64,000 nucleotides of DNA from Bradyrhizobium iriomotense (GCF_018129405.1 NZ_JAFCLP010000002.1:744001-808000), one strand, 5' to 3'; shown: positions 1-9,118, counted from the stretch's first letter. The notes: generated by a model not told the origin, from the sequence alone. Numbers and translations are program-made.

Positions 1-745
1 TCAGGCAGAAGATTGCGGTTGCCGCGATTCCTGTGACCGCCTGCGGCAGCACCACCTTGCGCAGGGCCTGAAGCCGCGTGTAGCCATCGACGAGAGCGGC
101 CTCCTCGTACTCGCGCGGGATCTCGTCGATGAACCCCTTGAGCAGCCAGACCGCGAGCGAGACGTTCACGGCGGTGTAGAGCAGGATCATTCCGAGCCTG
201 GTGTCTGTCAGGTTGAGCTGCCGGTACATCAGATAGATCGGGATCGCCACCGCAACGGGCGGCATCATGCGCGTCGAGAGGATGAAGAACAGGAGGTCGT
301 CAGCCAGGGGAATGCGGAAGCGCGAGAACGCATAGGCCGCGAGCGTGCCGAGGAAGACGGCGAGGAACGTCGAGCCGAACCCGATGATCAGCGAGTTGAC
401 GAAGCGCGGCACGACCTTCGACGGTCCGGCAATGACCATGTCCCGCTGTCGTACGAGCTTGTCGTACCACGTCTCCGGCGGCGGCAGCTTGGCGATGAAA
501 TCTGGAGTCTGGCGGGTACGCACGGTAAACAGGTTCACGTAACCTTCGAGGGTCGGCTGAAAGATCACCTTCGGCGGATAGGCGATGGCGTCGCTCTGCG
601 ACTTGAAGGCGGTGGCGACGATCCAGAGCAGCGGCAGGATCGTGATCACCGCATACAGGATGACGAGACCGCCAGCCACAGCCTTTGCGCGCGGAGAGGC
701 TTCGACGATAGAGTGAGCGGTAGACTTGGTGAGGACAGCGGTCAT
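1..745 (-). CDS. Sugar ABC transporter permease, MalG/SmoG type (3' end cut by window)
   Basis: Inner-membrane permease of a carbohydrate ABC importer. The reading frame starts with ATG at 745 and runs off the left edge, so about 248 codons are visible and the C-terminus is missing. An N-terminal membrane segment lies near residues 24-44, followed by a periplasmic stretch and further hydrophobic helices. The EAA loop that docks on the ATPase is seen near the left edge (EYEEAALVDGYTRLQALRK). Its start codon overlaps the stop of the upstream permease (ATGA), so the two are translationally coupled. Family assignment (binding-protein-dependent transport, MalG branch) is secure; the sugar is not known, a polyol or disaccharide being typical of this group. 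Confidence 0.9.
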   Translation of the reverse strand, partial: MTAVLTKSTAHSIVEASPRAKAVAGGLVILYAVITILPLLWIVATAFKSQSDAIAYPPKVIFQPTLEGYVNLFTVRTRQTPDFIAKLPPPETWYDKLVRQRDMVIAGPSKVVPRFVNSLIIGFGSTFLAVFLGTLAAYAFSRFRIPLADDLLFFILSTRMMPPVAVAIPIYLMYRQLNLTDTRLGMILLYTAVNVSLAVWLLKGFIDEIPREYEEAALVDGYTRLQALRKVVLPQAVTGIAATAIFCL

Positions 746-1716
746 CGTTGCTTCACCTTGTTGAGCGCTTTGACGTAGATGTTGGCGGCACCGAACACGG
801 TCACGAACAGGATGATGGCGAGCGCGCTAGAATAGCCGGTGCGCCATTTCTCGAATGCCGCGCGCTTCAGCGTGATCGACACGAGCTCGGTAGTCGACCC
901 CGGCCCTCCCGATGTCAGGAGGTTCACCATGTCGAACATCTTGAAGTTCTCGATCGCACGAAACAGCACCGCGAGCATCACGAACGGCATCGTCATCGGC
1001 AGCGTGATCGACCAGAACTGCCGCCAGGGCGAGGCGCGATCAACTTCGGCCGCCTCATAGATGTAGTCAGGAATGGAGCGAAGCCCGGCGAGGCAGATCA
1101 GCATGACATAGGGCGCCCACATCCAGGTGTCGACGAGCACGATGGTCCAGGGTGCGAGCGAGACCTGCCCGGTCATGCTGAACGAGCTCGGCGGCACACC
1201 CGTGAACAGGCTGATCAGGTAGTTGAACGGGCCGATCTGCGGCTGCAACAGCAGCGTCCAGAAATTGCCGACCACCGCCGGCGACAGCATCATCGGCAGC
1301 AGGATGATGGTGGTCCAGAAACTGTGGCCGCGAAACTGGCGGTTGATCAACAGCGCCAGGCCATAGCCGATGACCACCTGTAGTGCCACCGACCAGATCA
1401 CGAATTGCGCCGTCGTCTGAAGCCGGAACCAGACGTCCTCGTCGGTGAGGATGTCTGTGAAATTGTCGAGCCCGACGAACCGCAGCGGCAGATAGGACAT
1501 GCTGAGGTTGAGGCTGGTGAAGGACAGCCGGATCATCCACACCAGCGGAAAGATGTTGATCGCCAGCAACAGCGCGATCGTCGGCGCAACGAACAGCCAC
1601 GCAATGGTGCGGTCCGACAGGCCGCGCACGCGCCGTGCGTCGCGAGATTTGGCGGGCTCGCTCATGCCGGCAATCGTAGCATCATCAGGTTGAAGGATCG
1701 TCGTCATCTGGTCCAT
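742..1716 (-). CDS. Sugar ABC transporter permease, MalF/SmoF type
   Basis: First permease of the sugar importer, 324 residues. Six or so hydrophobic segments follow a short charged N-terminus, and the EAA loop is visible (YEAAEVDRASPWRQFWSITL). The open frame continues far upstream into the binding-protein gene, but that extension has no homology-like features and overlaps another gene, so I start at the Met at 1716; the Met at 1707 is an alternative. It ends in a 4-bp overlap with the next permease. The binding protein lies upstream across a 155-bp gap that holds a palindromic repeat, so the three genes probably form one transcription unit read leftwards. Confidence 0.9.
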   Translation of the reverse strand: MDQMTTILQPDDATIAGMSEPAKSRDARRVRGLSDRTIAWLFVAPTIALLLAINIFPLVWMIRLSFTSLNLSMSYLPLRFVGLDNFTDILTDEDVWFRLQTTAQFVIWSVALQVVIGYGLALLINRQFRGHSFWTTIILLPMMLSPAVVGNFWTLLLQPQIGPFNYLISLFTGVPPSSFSMTGQVSLAPWTIVLVDTWMWAPYVMLICLAGLRSIPDYIYEAAEVDRASPWRQFWSITLPMTMPFVMLAVLFRAIENFKMFDMVNLLTSGGPGSTTELVSITLKRAAFEKWRTGYSSALAIILFVTVFGAANIYVKALNKVKQR

Positions 1717-1788
1717 CGGACGGCTGGTTCGGTTTCCCCGGGATACACCCCCCGGGGAAACCGGTTCAGTTGATGCGAGTGCCGCGCC

Positions 1789-1871
1789 TAAAGCGCGATA
1801 GACGCGCTTTAGCTTTATTGTTTGAGCGTGATCTTTTCGGAAAACCGCTGCACACTTTTCCGGATCATGCT
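1789..1871. repeat. Intergenic palindromic repeat, family A copy 1
   Basis: Shares a core (gatcttttcggaaaaccgct then cacacttttccggatcatgc) with copies at about 5515, 21837, 41133 and, inverted, 45205. The left part begins TAAAGCGCGATAGACGCGCTTT, a small inverted repeat. The right end runs directly into the TAG stop codon of the sugar-binding-protein gene. It resembles the RIME/REP-type elements of rhizobia (known family behaviour); no transposase is encoded. Confidence 0.85.
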
Positions 1872-3230
1872 CTATTGCGACGCGACCTGCTTGCCCTGCT
1901 CCTTGAAGACCTTGGTCCAATCCTTGACCAGGAGATCGAGCGCCTGCTGCGCAGTGCCCTTGTCGGCGACGACGTAGTCGTGCACCCGCTTCTGCATGTC
2001 GAGTAACAGCTGCGCGTAGGAGGGCTCGGCCCAGAAGTCCTTCACGATTCCCATCGACTCCAGGAATTGCGGCGCGAACGCCGCGCTCTTCGGGAAGTCG
2101 GGCGCGTCGACCACCGCCTTCAGGGCCGAGTAGCCGCCGAGCTGCCACCATTTCTGCTGCACAGCGGGCTGCGCGAACCATTTGATGTAGGCGAGCGCGT
2201 CGTCCTTGCGGTCGGAGGTCGCCACCACCGAGATGCCCTGTCCACCGAGCTGGGTGAAGTGTCCATTCGGGCCGGCCGGATTGACAAAGAAGCCGATCTT
2301 GTCGCCGCCGACATTCGGATCCTTGTAGAGGCCGGGGAAGAAGGCGAACCAGTTCATCTGCATCGCCACCTGGCCGGACTTGAAGGCATCGAGCCCCTCC
2401 TGCATGTAGGCGTTGGTCATACCCGGCGCCGTGCAGCACTTGTAGAGCTCCTTGTAGAACTCGAGCCCTTTGGCCGCCTCGGGTGAATTGACGACGCCCT
2501 GCATCTGATACGGCTTCTTTGGATTGTCGTAGCTGAAGCCGTAATTGTAGAGCACGTTGGTCACGCCCATGGTGATGCCTTCCGAGCCGCGCTCGGTGAA
2601 GATATAGGCGCCATAGACCTTCTTGCCGTCGATCTCGCGGCCCTGGAAGAACTCCGCAATCTGCTTCAACTCATCATAGGTTTTCGGCGGCGCCAGGTCG
2701 CGGCCGTACTTTGCCTTGAAGGCAGACTGAATCTCTGGCCGCGAGAACCAATCCTTGCGATAGGTCCAGCCTACCGCATCGGCCATAGCCGGCAGCGCCC
2801 AGTAGTTCGGCGAGTTCTTCGGCCACTGCGAGTAGCCGACGACCGTCGCCGGGACGAAGTCGTCCATCGATATCTTCTCCTTGTCGAAGAAATCGTTGAG
2901 CTTGACGTACCACTTGTTCTCGGCGGCGCCGCCGATCCACTGGCTATCGCCGATGATCAGGTCGCAGAGCTTGCCGTGGGAGTTGAGCTCGTTGAGGAAG
3001 CGATCGGCATAGCTCGTCCACGGGACGAACTCGTATTTCATCTCGATGCCGGATTGCTTGGTAAAGTCCTTGCCGAGCTCGACCAGCGCATTGGCCGGAT
3101 CCCATGCCGCCCAGCAAAGTGTGAGCTGTTTGCTTTGGGCTGCGGCTTCGCCGCCACCGAGGCCACCAAGCGCAACGGTCGCAAGGACCGCGGACGCCGC
3201 CGTACTGCGTAGCCATTTCAATCTTCGCAT
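1872..3230 (-). CDS. Sugar ABC transporter substrate-binding protein (SBP_bac_1 family)
   Basis: Periplasmic receptor of the sugar importer, 452 residues. The start at 3230 (MRRLKWLRS) is preceded by GAGAGGA at good spacing and gives a clear Sec signal peptide ending near AAAQ at about residue 30. A longer frame to 3389 lacks this fit. The mature part has the mixed alpha/beta pattern of the MalE/SmoE family, including LCDLIIGDSQWIGGAAENKW and an aromatic-rich ligand region. It is followed by the two permeases; no ATPase is in view, so it probably lies beyond the left edge. The exact ligand is unknown. Confidence 0.9.
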   Translation of the reverse strand: MRRLKWLRSTAASAVLATVALGGLGGGEAAAQSKQLTLCWAAWDPANALVELGKDFTKQSGIEMKYEFVPWTSYADRFLNELNSHGKLCDLIIGDSQWIGGAAENKWYVKLNDFFDKEKISMDDFVPATVVGYSQWPKNSPNYWALPAMADAVGWTYRKDWFSRPEIQSAFKAKYGRDLAPPKTYDELKQIAEFFQGREIDGKKVYGAYIFTERGSEGITMGVTNVLYNYGFSYDNPKKPYQMQGVVNSPEAAKGLEFYKELYKCCTAPGMTNAYMQEGLDAFKSGQVAMQMNWFAFFPGLYKDPNVGGDKIGFFVNPAGPNGHFTQLGGQGISVVATSDRKDDALAYIKWFAQPAVQQKWWQLGGYSALKAVVDAPDFPKSAAFAPQFLESMGIVKDFWAEPSYAQLLLDMQKRVHDYVVADKGTAQQALDLLVKDWTKVFKEQGKQVASQ

Positions 3231-4014
3231 GTCCGTTTCCTCTCTATCGTTGAAGCACCTAACCCGCTCAGCGCGCGCCCTGCCGGAACGACGCCAAGAT
3301 CCTGAAACCGAGTTTGAGGAGCGATGAGTGGAGAACGAGACCGACCATTTCCGGAAACGGGTCCGGAAGGGCTTGGGCTCCTCCCACACATCGGCTCGAT
3401 GCGTAGTGTTTAGTTTTTTATGCCAATAAACGTATTACTAAATTTTGGAAGCCGTCAAGCCGGTTTTGTCGCTAGCCTGGCGAAAAGACTTGCGACGTTC
3501 GCGCGCGCAAGCGGGATGTTCGCAGCGCAGCAAAAACGCCCGAAATTTTCGGAAGATTCGATTGCCGATTTGGCGCCGCGGAGCAATCCGCCGCCTGGAT
3601 AACCGGCAAGCCAGAAGTTGGCCATCGCCGCCAAGCATGTTTAGCAAATGGTTTTACTGAACGTTCAACAGAGTGATTAAGAGCGTGAGCAGTCTCCTCA
3701 TCGGCCGAAGTCTGCCATCGCCGCGGACCACGCCTGTTTCGCTCCAGAAAAAGGCCTCGCCAAAGCGCAGCTGACGCGATCGAACTCAAGCAATGGGTGC
3801 AGCAAGTTCGACCAGCCGGGCTGCACGGAGCGGGATGAGAGGGTGGCGCCTCATGTTTCCAGCAACTAGTGCTGATCGTCAGCACGCACCTATCTCCCCT
3901 GCCCTCGGACCTGACCCAATTGGTGCGTTGGCGAATGCGCAAGTGAAGCGCAAACGAACATGGTCGAATTCCACGAAAAGCGCAGGAAAATCAACGAATC
4001 TGATCGATATCCCG

Positions 4015-4062
4015 CCGCTCATAACAGTGTGGTCGCAGGTTCGAGTGCCGCCGGTGCGGCAG
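4015..4062 (+). pseudogene. tRNA-Met-like 3' half (remnant)
   Basis: The stretch reads like the anticodon arm, variable loop and T arm of a methionine tRNA: a CTCATAAC anticodon-loop signature, then GGTCGCAGGTTCGAG and a GC-rich 3' part. The T stem does not pair cleanly (CGCAG against TGCCG), there is no matching 5' half and no CCA, so it cannot be a working tRNA. On the opposite strand it yields the GGTRTCDHTVMSG peptide seen where tRNA genes are mis-translated. It may be a relic of an integration event at a tRNA-Met gene. Confidence 0.5.
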
Positions 4063-4065
4063 AGG

Positions 4066-4075
4066 CGCTTAGTTG
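4066..4075 (+). promoter_or_regulatory. Degenerate copy (site g) of the CRAYTARTYG regulon motif
   Basis: CGCTTAGTTG, one mismatch to the symmetric consensus, ending 39 bp before the amidase start. Its right flank (GCTTTC) resembles that of the site before the DUF971 gene (GCTATTC). This is the weakest of the seven sites. Confidence 0.35.
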
Positions 4076-4113
4076 CTTTCACTGCTGGGTAGCGGCTTCA
4101 TATTTGTGCGGTC

Positions 4114-5517
4114 ATGCCCTCAGGAGTTTATTCCGTGCCGCAAGCTATCTTATCCGCGCAGAGCCGACCTCTACGTTCGCCTGCCGAGTTAGCCTCCATC
4201 ATCACAACCGCCTATGAGCGCATCGAACGGGACCGGCGCCGCAACTGCTGGATCTATGTGCGGCCCATGGAAGAAGCGCTGGCCGAGGCTGATGCCCTTG
4301 TGCGGCGAGCGGAGGAAGGTGAAGTCCTGCCGCTCCTTGGCGTGCCATTCGGCGTCAAGGACAATATTGACGTCGAGGACATGCCAACGACTGCAGCCTG
4401 TCCGTCATTCGAATATGTGGCTGCGCAATCGGCCAGATGCGTCGAGAGATTAACGGCGGCAGGTGCGATCTGTCTTGGCAAAACCAACCTGGATCAGTTC
4501 GCAACCGGACTGTCCGGCACCCGCTCCCCCTATGGCGCCTGTTCCAGCGCGGCCAACGATCTGTATATCTCCGGCGGTTCGAGTTCCGGTTCGGCTGCTG
4601 CCGTAGCATCCGGCCATGTTGCCTTCGCTCTCGGCACAGATACCGGCGGCTCGGGCCGGATTCCCGCAGGCTTCAATGGGATCATTGGGATCAAGCCAAC
4701 CGTCGGCCTCGTCTCATCCCGGGGCCTTGTGCCGAACTGTCCGACGCTCGATTGTCCCTCGATCTTCTGCAATTCCATTGCCGAGGGTCGAATTCTGCTC
4801 GGGTTGATCGAAGGATTCGACGACAGCGATCCTTATAGCCGTCAACGGATTGCCTCGTCCTCCCCATCTCCTCGCAAATTCCGGTTCGGCCAGGTCTCTG
4901 TCGGTCATCTGAATTCATTCGGCATGCCGGAATGCAATGACCTTTACAGGCAGGCCTGCACGAGGCTTTCGGGACTGGGAGGCCAAGCCAGGCAAATTGA
5001 CTTTGCGCCTTTCGCCGAAGCCGGCGAAATGCTCTTTTCAGGGCCCTGGATTGCCGAACGTCATGCGGCGATCAGCAAGTTTCTGGACATCGATCATGGA
5101 GACCTGCTTGACGTCATCCGCAACGTGCTGGGCGCAGCTGCCCGGTTTTCCGCAATAGATGCGTTCGCCGCGCAACATCGACTCTTGAAGCTGCGACGCC
5201 AGATCCAATCGCTTTTCGAGGAGATCGATGTCCTGGTGGTGCCTACGGCGCCACGCCCCTTCACAATCTCGGAGATGATGAAAGATCCTGTCACGCTCAA
5301 CAGTCGCCTCGGCTATTACTCCTATTTTGCCAATCTCGTGGACTTGTGCGCGGTTGCAGTTCCCAACGCAACGCTCGGCAACGGCATGCCGATGGGCATC
5401 ACTTTGCTGGCGCCTGCGTGGCGTGACCATGCTCTTCTCGACCTTGCCGAGCGATGGCTGCCCGATGCGAAGGCTGCACTGTTCGATCTAAAAGTATATC
5501 CGAAGGCCGCGTCCTAA
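4114..5517 (+). CDS. Amidase-signature enzyme, allophanate-hydrolase-like, single domain
   Basis: A 467-residue amidase-signature hydrolase. The Ser-cisSer-Lys triad is in place: Lys82 in GVKDNID, Ser156 in GGSSSGS, and the nucleophile Ser180 in GTDTGGSGRIPAG. The wording GTDTxGSGR, the GTRSPYG motif near 135-141 and TLDCPSIF point to the AtzF/allophanate hydrolase branch rather than GatA. Characterised allophanate hydrolases have about 600 residues with an extra C-terminal domain; this protein stops after the amidase domain. No urea carboxylase is nearby, so hydrolysis of another small amide or urea derivative is possible. The start at 4114 has only a weak ribosome-binding site. Its TAA stop is the first codon of a palindromic repeat. 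Confidence 0.85.
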   Translation: MPSGVYSVPQAILSAQSRPLRSPAELASIITTAYERIERDRRRNCWIYVRPMEEALAEADALVRRAEEGEVLPLLGVPFGVKDNIDVEDMPTTAACPSFEYVAAQSARCVERLTAAGAICLGKTNLDQFATGLSGTRSPYGACSSAANDLYISGGSSSGSAAAVASGHVAFALGTDTGGSGRIPAGFNGIIGIKPTVGLVSSRGLVPNCPTLDCPSIFCNSIAEGRILLGLIEGFDDSDPYSRQRIASSSPSPRKFRFGQVSVGHLNSFGMPECNDLYRQACTRLSGLGGQARQIDFAPFAEAGEMLFSGPWIAERHAAISKFLDIDHGDLLDVIRNVLGAAARFSAIDAFAAQHRLLKLRRQIQSLFEEIDVLVVPTAPRPFTISEMMKDPVTLNSRLGYYSYFANLVDLCAVAVPNATLGNGMPMGITLLAPAWRDHALLDLAERWLPDAKAALFDLKVYPKAAS

Positions 5518-5617
5518 AGCGCAATGAGATTAGGATGAATCATCATCGCGCTTTAGGTCTTTGTTTGAGCATGATCTTTTCGGAAAACCGCTTCACACTT
5601 TTCCGGATCATGCTCTA
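5515..5617. repeat. Intergenic palindromic repeat, family A copy 2
   Basis: Begins TAAAGCGCAATGAG and ends GGATCATGCTCTAG, with the shared gatcttttcggaaaaccgct core. Its left end supplies the amidase TAA stop and its right end the TAG stop of the convergent Crp/Fnr gene, so it fills the whole gap between the two genes and may act as a two-way terminator. Confidence 0.85.
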
Positions 5618-6340
5618 GACGACTTCGAGATCGAGAGCGCGCAGATTGAGGATCACAATCAGGCCTCGGTGATAACGGATGACGCCCCTTGCCTGCATGC
5701 GGGAAAGCTGCACAGTAACCCATTGGCGGGTTGAGCCGATCAGGTTGGCGAGATCACCATGCGTGAACGGGATCCCGATCACGATCTCACGGCCTTGCTG
5801 CGAGCCGTAGATCTTCGAGAGAAAGACCAACAGACGATGCAACCGCTCGGTCACCGAACGGGTCCCCAGCATTTGCGCCATCGCCGAGTAGCACCGTGCC
5901 TTGAAGGCGAGTGCATCCAGCAGCGCGACCGCGATACTGGCGGATTGAAGCGCCAGCGCGCGCAGGGCTGGGCCGGGCAAAAACGTCACCTGGCTCCGCT
6001 CCACCGCAACCGAAGACCATACGTGGGCACCAGTACCGAACAGATCCGGGCCGCCGACGAAATTGCCGGCGAACCAGTACGCCAGCGTCACCTCACGTCC
6101 GGAAGGAGCCGCGTAGTAGCTGCGAATACGCCCCTCTTCGATCAGATAAATGCCGTTCTGCAGGTCGCCCTGCCGCCAGACATGCTTGCCTGCCTGCAGG
6201 ACCTCCTCGCGGCCGATGGCGAGGATACGACGCCGGTCAGCCTCACACAGCGGATCCAACAAACTGGGCAGCGACCCGACCAGAGCATCCGATCCCGCCA
6301 GCATGATGCCGGTCGTATTCCTGAGACTTGCCGCTGACAT
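5615..6340 (-). CDS. Crp/Fnr family transcriptional regulator (paralogue 1)
   Basis: A 241-residue regulator with an N-terminal cyclic-nucleotide-binding-type beta roll (about residues 30-130, including GREVTLAYWFAGNFVGGP) and a C-terminal winged helix-turn-helix (FTHGDLANLIGSTRQWV). No FNR-type cysteine cluster is evident, so it is not an obvious [4Fe-4S] oxygen sensor. I start at 6340, where AGGGAG lies at good spacing; an ATG at 6385 is possible. It closely resembles the regulator at 15228-16001, sharing RCYSAMAQMLGTRSVT-like wording. It lies next to an ABC transporter operon read in the same direction, so local control of transport genes is likely. Confidence 0.88.
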   Translation of the reverse strand: MSAASLRNTTGIMLAGSDALVGSLPSLLDPLCEADRRRILAIGREEVLQAGKHVWRQGDLQNGIYLIEEGRIRSYYAAPSGREVTLAYWFAGNFVGGPDLFGTGAHVWSSVAVERSQVTFLPGPALRALALQSASIAVALLDALAFKARCYSAMAQMLGTRSVTERLHRLLVFLSKIYGSQQGREIVIGIPFTHGDLANLIGSTRQWVTVQLSRMQARGVIRYHRGLIVILNLRALDLEVV

Positions 6341-6406
6341 CTGCTCGCTCCCTTGCCGCCGCAAGGAAAACCATTCAAGAGCCATGCCAGAGCTGTCGTC
6401 AGGCGC

Positions 6407-7270
6407 CTACGCCTTGATTTCCATTTGCTCGAAGGCCCGGCGGCCTTCCGAGCGGATCAGATCAAGGCAATCCCGCTTGAGGGCGAGATAGGCAGCCTCC
6501 GCAACGATGGCGCTGGAGCGCGGTCGCGGCAGGCTCACCTGCAGATCCTTGAGGATGCGGCCTGGTCCCGCGCTCATGATCAGCACACGGTCAGAGAGAA
6601 GGATCGCTTCGTCGATGTCGTGTGTGACGAAGACGATTGTTGCGTTGATCCGCTCGCGGAGCTCGAGCAGATTGTCCTGCATGACCGCCCGGGTCTGCGC
6701 ATCCAGCGCTCCGAACGGCTCGTCCATCAACAGCACGCGCGGCTGATTGGCGAGGGCACGGGCAATCGCAACCCGCTGCTGCATACCTCCCGATAGCGTG
6801 TGCGGATATGCCGACGCAAATTTGGTCAGTCCGATCATCTCGATGAGGTCGTCGGCAATCCGCAGCGCTTCCGCTTTCGGCTTGCCGAGGGCGCGCGGCC
6901 CGTGCGCGATGTTCCGGCGCACCGATTTCCACGGAAACAGATGTGGCTGCTGGAAGACCATCCCGATCTCGGGCCGTGGCGCGCGCATTGCTTCGCCGGC
7001 TATGCGCACCTGGCCTTCGAACGGCCGCTCGAGACCGGCCATCGCATTCAGGAGCGTGGACTTGCCGCAACCGGATGGACCGACGATCGAGACGAATTCC
7101 CCCTGCGCCACCGCCAGAGATACGCGGTCGACCGCGATGACCTGTCCGCTCGGCGCATCGAAGACGATGCTCAAATCCTCGACCCGGATGATCGCCTGAC
7201 GCGCCGGGGAAGGCGAGTACGTATCCACGAGCCTGAGTGGCTGGTCTGGGCGAAGCAGGCTCGGGGTCAT
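6407..7270 (-). CDS. ABC transporter ATPase, nitrate/sulfonate/taurine type (SsuB/TauB-like)
   Basis: Cytoplasmic ATPase of the first small-anion-type importer, 287 residues. It has Walker A GPSGCGKST, signature LSGGMQQRVAIARAL, Walker B VLLMDEPFGALDAQTR and the switch histidine in VTHDIDEA. The start at 7270 overlaps the permease stop by 4 bp (ATGA). The C-terminal tail after about residue 230 is the short helical extension common to SsuB/TauB/NrtD proteins. It closes an operon of binding protein, permease and ATPase. Sequence does not distinguish nitrate, sulfonate, taurine, cyanate or pyrimidine-precursor substrates. Confidence 0.92.
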   Translation of the reverse strand: MTPSLLRPDQPLRLVDTYSPSPARQAIIRVEDLSIVFDAPSGQVIAVDRVSLAVAQGEFVSIVGPSGCGKSTLLNAMAGLERPFEGQVRIAGEAMRAPRPEIGMVFQQPHLFPWKSVRRNIAHGPRALGKPKAEALRIADDLIEMIGLTKFASAYPHTLSGGMQQRVAIARALANQPRVLLMDEPFGALDAQTRAVMQDNLLELRERINATIVFVTHDIDEAILLSDRVLIMSAGPGRILKDLQVSLPRPRSSAIVAEAAYLALKRDCLDLIRSEGRRAFEQMEIKA

Positions 7271-8046
7271 CGCCACCACACGGCACGTTCGGCAAGAATC
7301 GCGAAGGAACGGTCGGCGACGAAGGAAAGCAGTCCGAGAGCCGCTAACCCGCCCATGACCTGACCCGTTTGCAGGTTCTGTTGCGCAATTTCGATACGAT
7401 AGACGATACCGGCGAACGCTCCCGCCAACTCGGCGGCGACCAGCGTATAGAAAGAGATACTCACCGCGGTCCGAAGACCGACTGTGATGTAGGGCAGCGC
7501 GCCAAGAAGGACGATCTCCCACAGCATCTGCGTTTGCGGCGTGCCTAGCATCTGGGCGGCACGGATAAGTCCGCGGTCGACTTTCTGCACCCCGATGTGG
7601 GTCGCGAGCCATACCGTGAAGAACACGCCCCAAACGACCAGGAAGAGCTTGCCTGTCTCCGAGAGGCCAAACCAGAGGATGACGATAGGCACGAAGGCGA
7701 CGGGAGGAATTGGACGAAGGATGTGAAACAAGGGTGAAAGCAGGCTGGACACCAGCCGGAACTGGCCAGTCAGGACGCCGAGCACGATCCCGCCCGCAGC
7801 CCCGATCGCAAATCCCGCGGCCACACGCGAGAGGCTCGCCACCAGGTCGCCTAAAAACTGTCCGCTGCGGATCCATTCGAGAACGGCGACAGCGACGGTC
7901 GATGGCGGAGGAAACAGCACGGCGTTCACGATGCCGGAGCGCGCAACCAGTTCCCACACGCCTGTGAAGGCAGGCACGGAGAAGATGGCGACCAGTACGC
8001 TCAGCCGTGCGGTCGCGCTCGCACTGTTGCGTCTCCCGACGCTCAC
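7267..8046 (-). CDS. ABC transporter permease, SsuC/TauC type
   Basis: A 259-residue permease with about six membrane helices. The EAA-type loop is visible (LIRAAQMLGTPQTQMLWEIV), and IPPVAFVPIVILWFG is the conserved helix of the SsuC/NrtB family. Both ends overlap neighbours by 4 bp, which indicates coupled translation with the binding protein (upstream) and the ATPase (downstream). It forms the membrane channel of the importer whose promoter carries regulon site a. Confidence 0.92.
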   Translation of the reverse strand: MSVGRRNSASATARLSVLVAIFSVPAFTGVWELVARSGIVNAVLFPPPSTVAVAVLEWIRSGQFLGDLVASLSRVAAGFAIGAAGGIVLGVLTGQFRLVSSLLSPLFHILRPIPPVAFVPIVILWFGLSETGKLFLVVWGVFFTVWLATHIGVQKVDRGLIRAAQMLGTPQTQMLWEIVLLGALPYITVGLRTAVSISFYTLVAAELAGAFAGIVYRIEIAQQNLQTGQVMGGLAALGLLSFVADRSFAILAERAVWWR

Positions 8047-9041
8047 GGGCGCGCCTCCAGCGTGACGCGAGCCGGGTCGAGCGCCTTCAGCGGCGCCGTC
8101 ACCAGGACTTTCGAGAAATCGGGCATGCTCGCGCCAGGGGGATGGTTGCCGGTCTCGAGCCGCCAGGCGGCATGGGTTTTCAGAGTCGTGAGAATCCTAT
8201 CGTCGAGGCGCACATGGTAGACATAGTCCGGCCAGATCGCAGCCAATTCATCGCGTTTCATCCCGGTCGCTGCGGCGATGACGTCGATCGCTTCATCCGG
8301 ATGCGCCTTGAGCCAGCCCTCGGCTTCGACGAGGGACGCCAGGAACTTGCTGACGATCGCGGGGTTGGCCGCGAGGTAGGACTGGGTCACGACAATATTG
8401 AAGGTCTCCGAATAGAGACCTTTGGTCTCAAGCGGGATCGCGCCTTCGCCAAGAGCCTTCTTCGCATTCGCGACGTGCGGCTCCCAGGTATCGAACGCAT
8501 CGATACTGCCGGCCGCCATGGCGGGAAGCATCTCCTGAGGTCGCAGGTTGACGAGCGTCACGTCCTTCGACGTCAGGCCCGCCGCTTTCAACAGAACCGA
8601 GGTGTAAACTTCGCTGCCGGTTCCGGCCGTAAAGGCAATTCGCTTCCCACGCAGATCAGCCTTCGTCTTGATCCCGGCAGAAGCCGCGGTCATGGTCTTG
8701 AGATCCGAATATTCCATCCCCGCCACGAAGGCGATCGGCTGTTGCGCCATCGCGGCCGCCGTGACCGGCGCCTCTGCGGTTGTCGCGATATCCGCTCCTC
8801 CCCCAAGCACCGTATCGAGGCACTGCTTCCCGCTGGTGAAATTGGAGACCGAGATGTCGAGCCCCTGCCTGGCGAAAATGCCCTTCGCATTGGCGACGAT
8901 CGCCAGTCCCGAGATCGGCCCGAGATTCTGGGCGAGCCGCGCCTTCAGCAATTCTTCGGCTGTCGCGCGCTCGGGCGTCGCAAACAGGAAGGACGCAGTG
9001 AGCGCGAACACGGCGGAGCGAAGAGCGGTTGTTGATCGCAT
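8043..9041 (-). CDS. ABC transporter substrate-binding protein, NrtA/SsuA/TauA-like
   Basis: A 332-residue periplasmic receptor. The start at 9041 (MRSTTALRS) has an AGGGG ribosome-binding site and opens a Sec signal peptide cleaved near ATAE, about residue 29. The mature sequence has NMT1/THI5-like features: GLAIVANAKGIFARQGLDIS, GGADIATTAEAP and DLRGKRIAFTAGTGSE. It is first in its operon. A CRAYTARTYG site (9119-9128) lies 78 bp upstream, tying the operon to the redox genes at 10-15 kb. The ligand is unknown. Confidence 0.9.
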   Translation of the reverse strand: MRSTTALRSAVFALTASFLFATPERATAEELLKARLAQNLGPISGLAIVANAKGIFARQGLDISVSNFTSGKQCLDTVLGGGADIATTAEAPVTAAAMAQQPIAFVAGMEYSDLKTMTAASAGIKTKADLRGKRIAFTAGTGSEVYTSVLLKAAGLTSKDVTLVNLRPQEMLPAMAAGSIDAFDTWEPHVANAKKALGEGAIPLETKGLYSETFNIVVTQSYLAANPAIVSKFLASLVEAEGWLKAHPDEAIDVIAAATGMKRDELAAIWPDYVYHVRLDDRILTTLKTHAAWRLETGNHPPGASMPDFSKVLVTAPLKALDPARVTLEARP

Positions 9042-9118
9042 GCCAAACCCCTGTGATGCCGGCGACCGGAGTGATCGACCTTGACGATAGGATCGTCTGA
9101 AGATGGAAGACCATGAAG

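Larger units (their letters stand above)
3231..4113. other. Gene-poor region between the sugar transporter and the amidase
   Basis: About 880 bp without a convincing gene. The part next to the transporter (about 3400-3450) is AT-rich with short repeats such as AATAAACGTATTAC and probably holds the promoter and operator of the sugar operon. Several open frames of 60-156 codons exist on both strands, but none has a ribosome-binding site or a recognisable motif. The right half holds a tRNA-Met-like remnant (4015-4062) and a degenerate regulon motif. Confidence 0.6.

Noticed and set aside
1717-2439. A long N-terminal extension of the MalF-type permease
   Set aside because: It overlaps the binding-protein gene in another frame and has no homology-like pattern; the permease starts near 1716.
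3472-3942. A 156-codon open frame on the minus strand in the gene-poor region
   Set aside because: No ribosome-binding site, no motif, biased composition.
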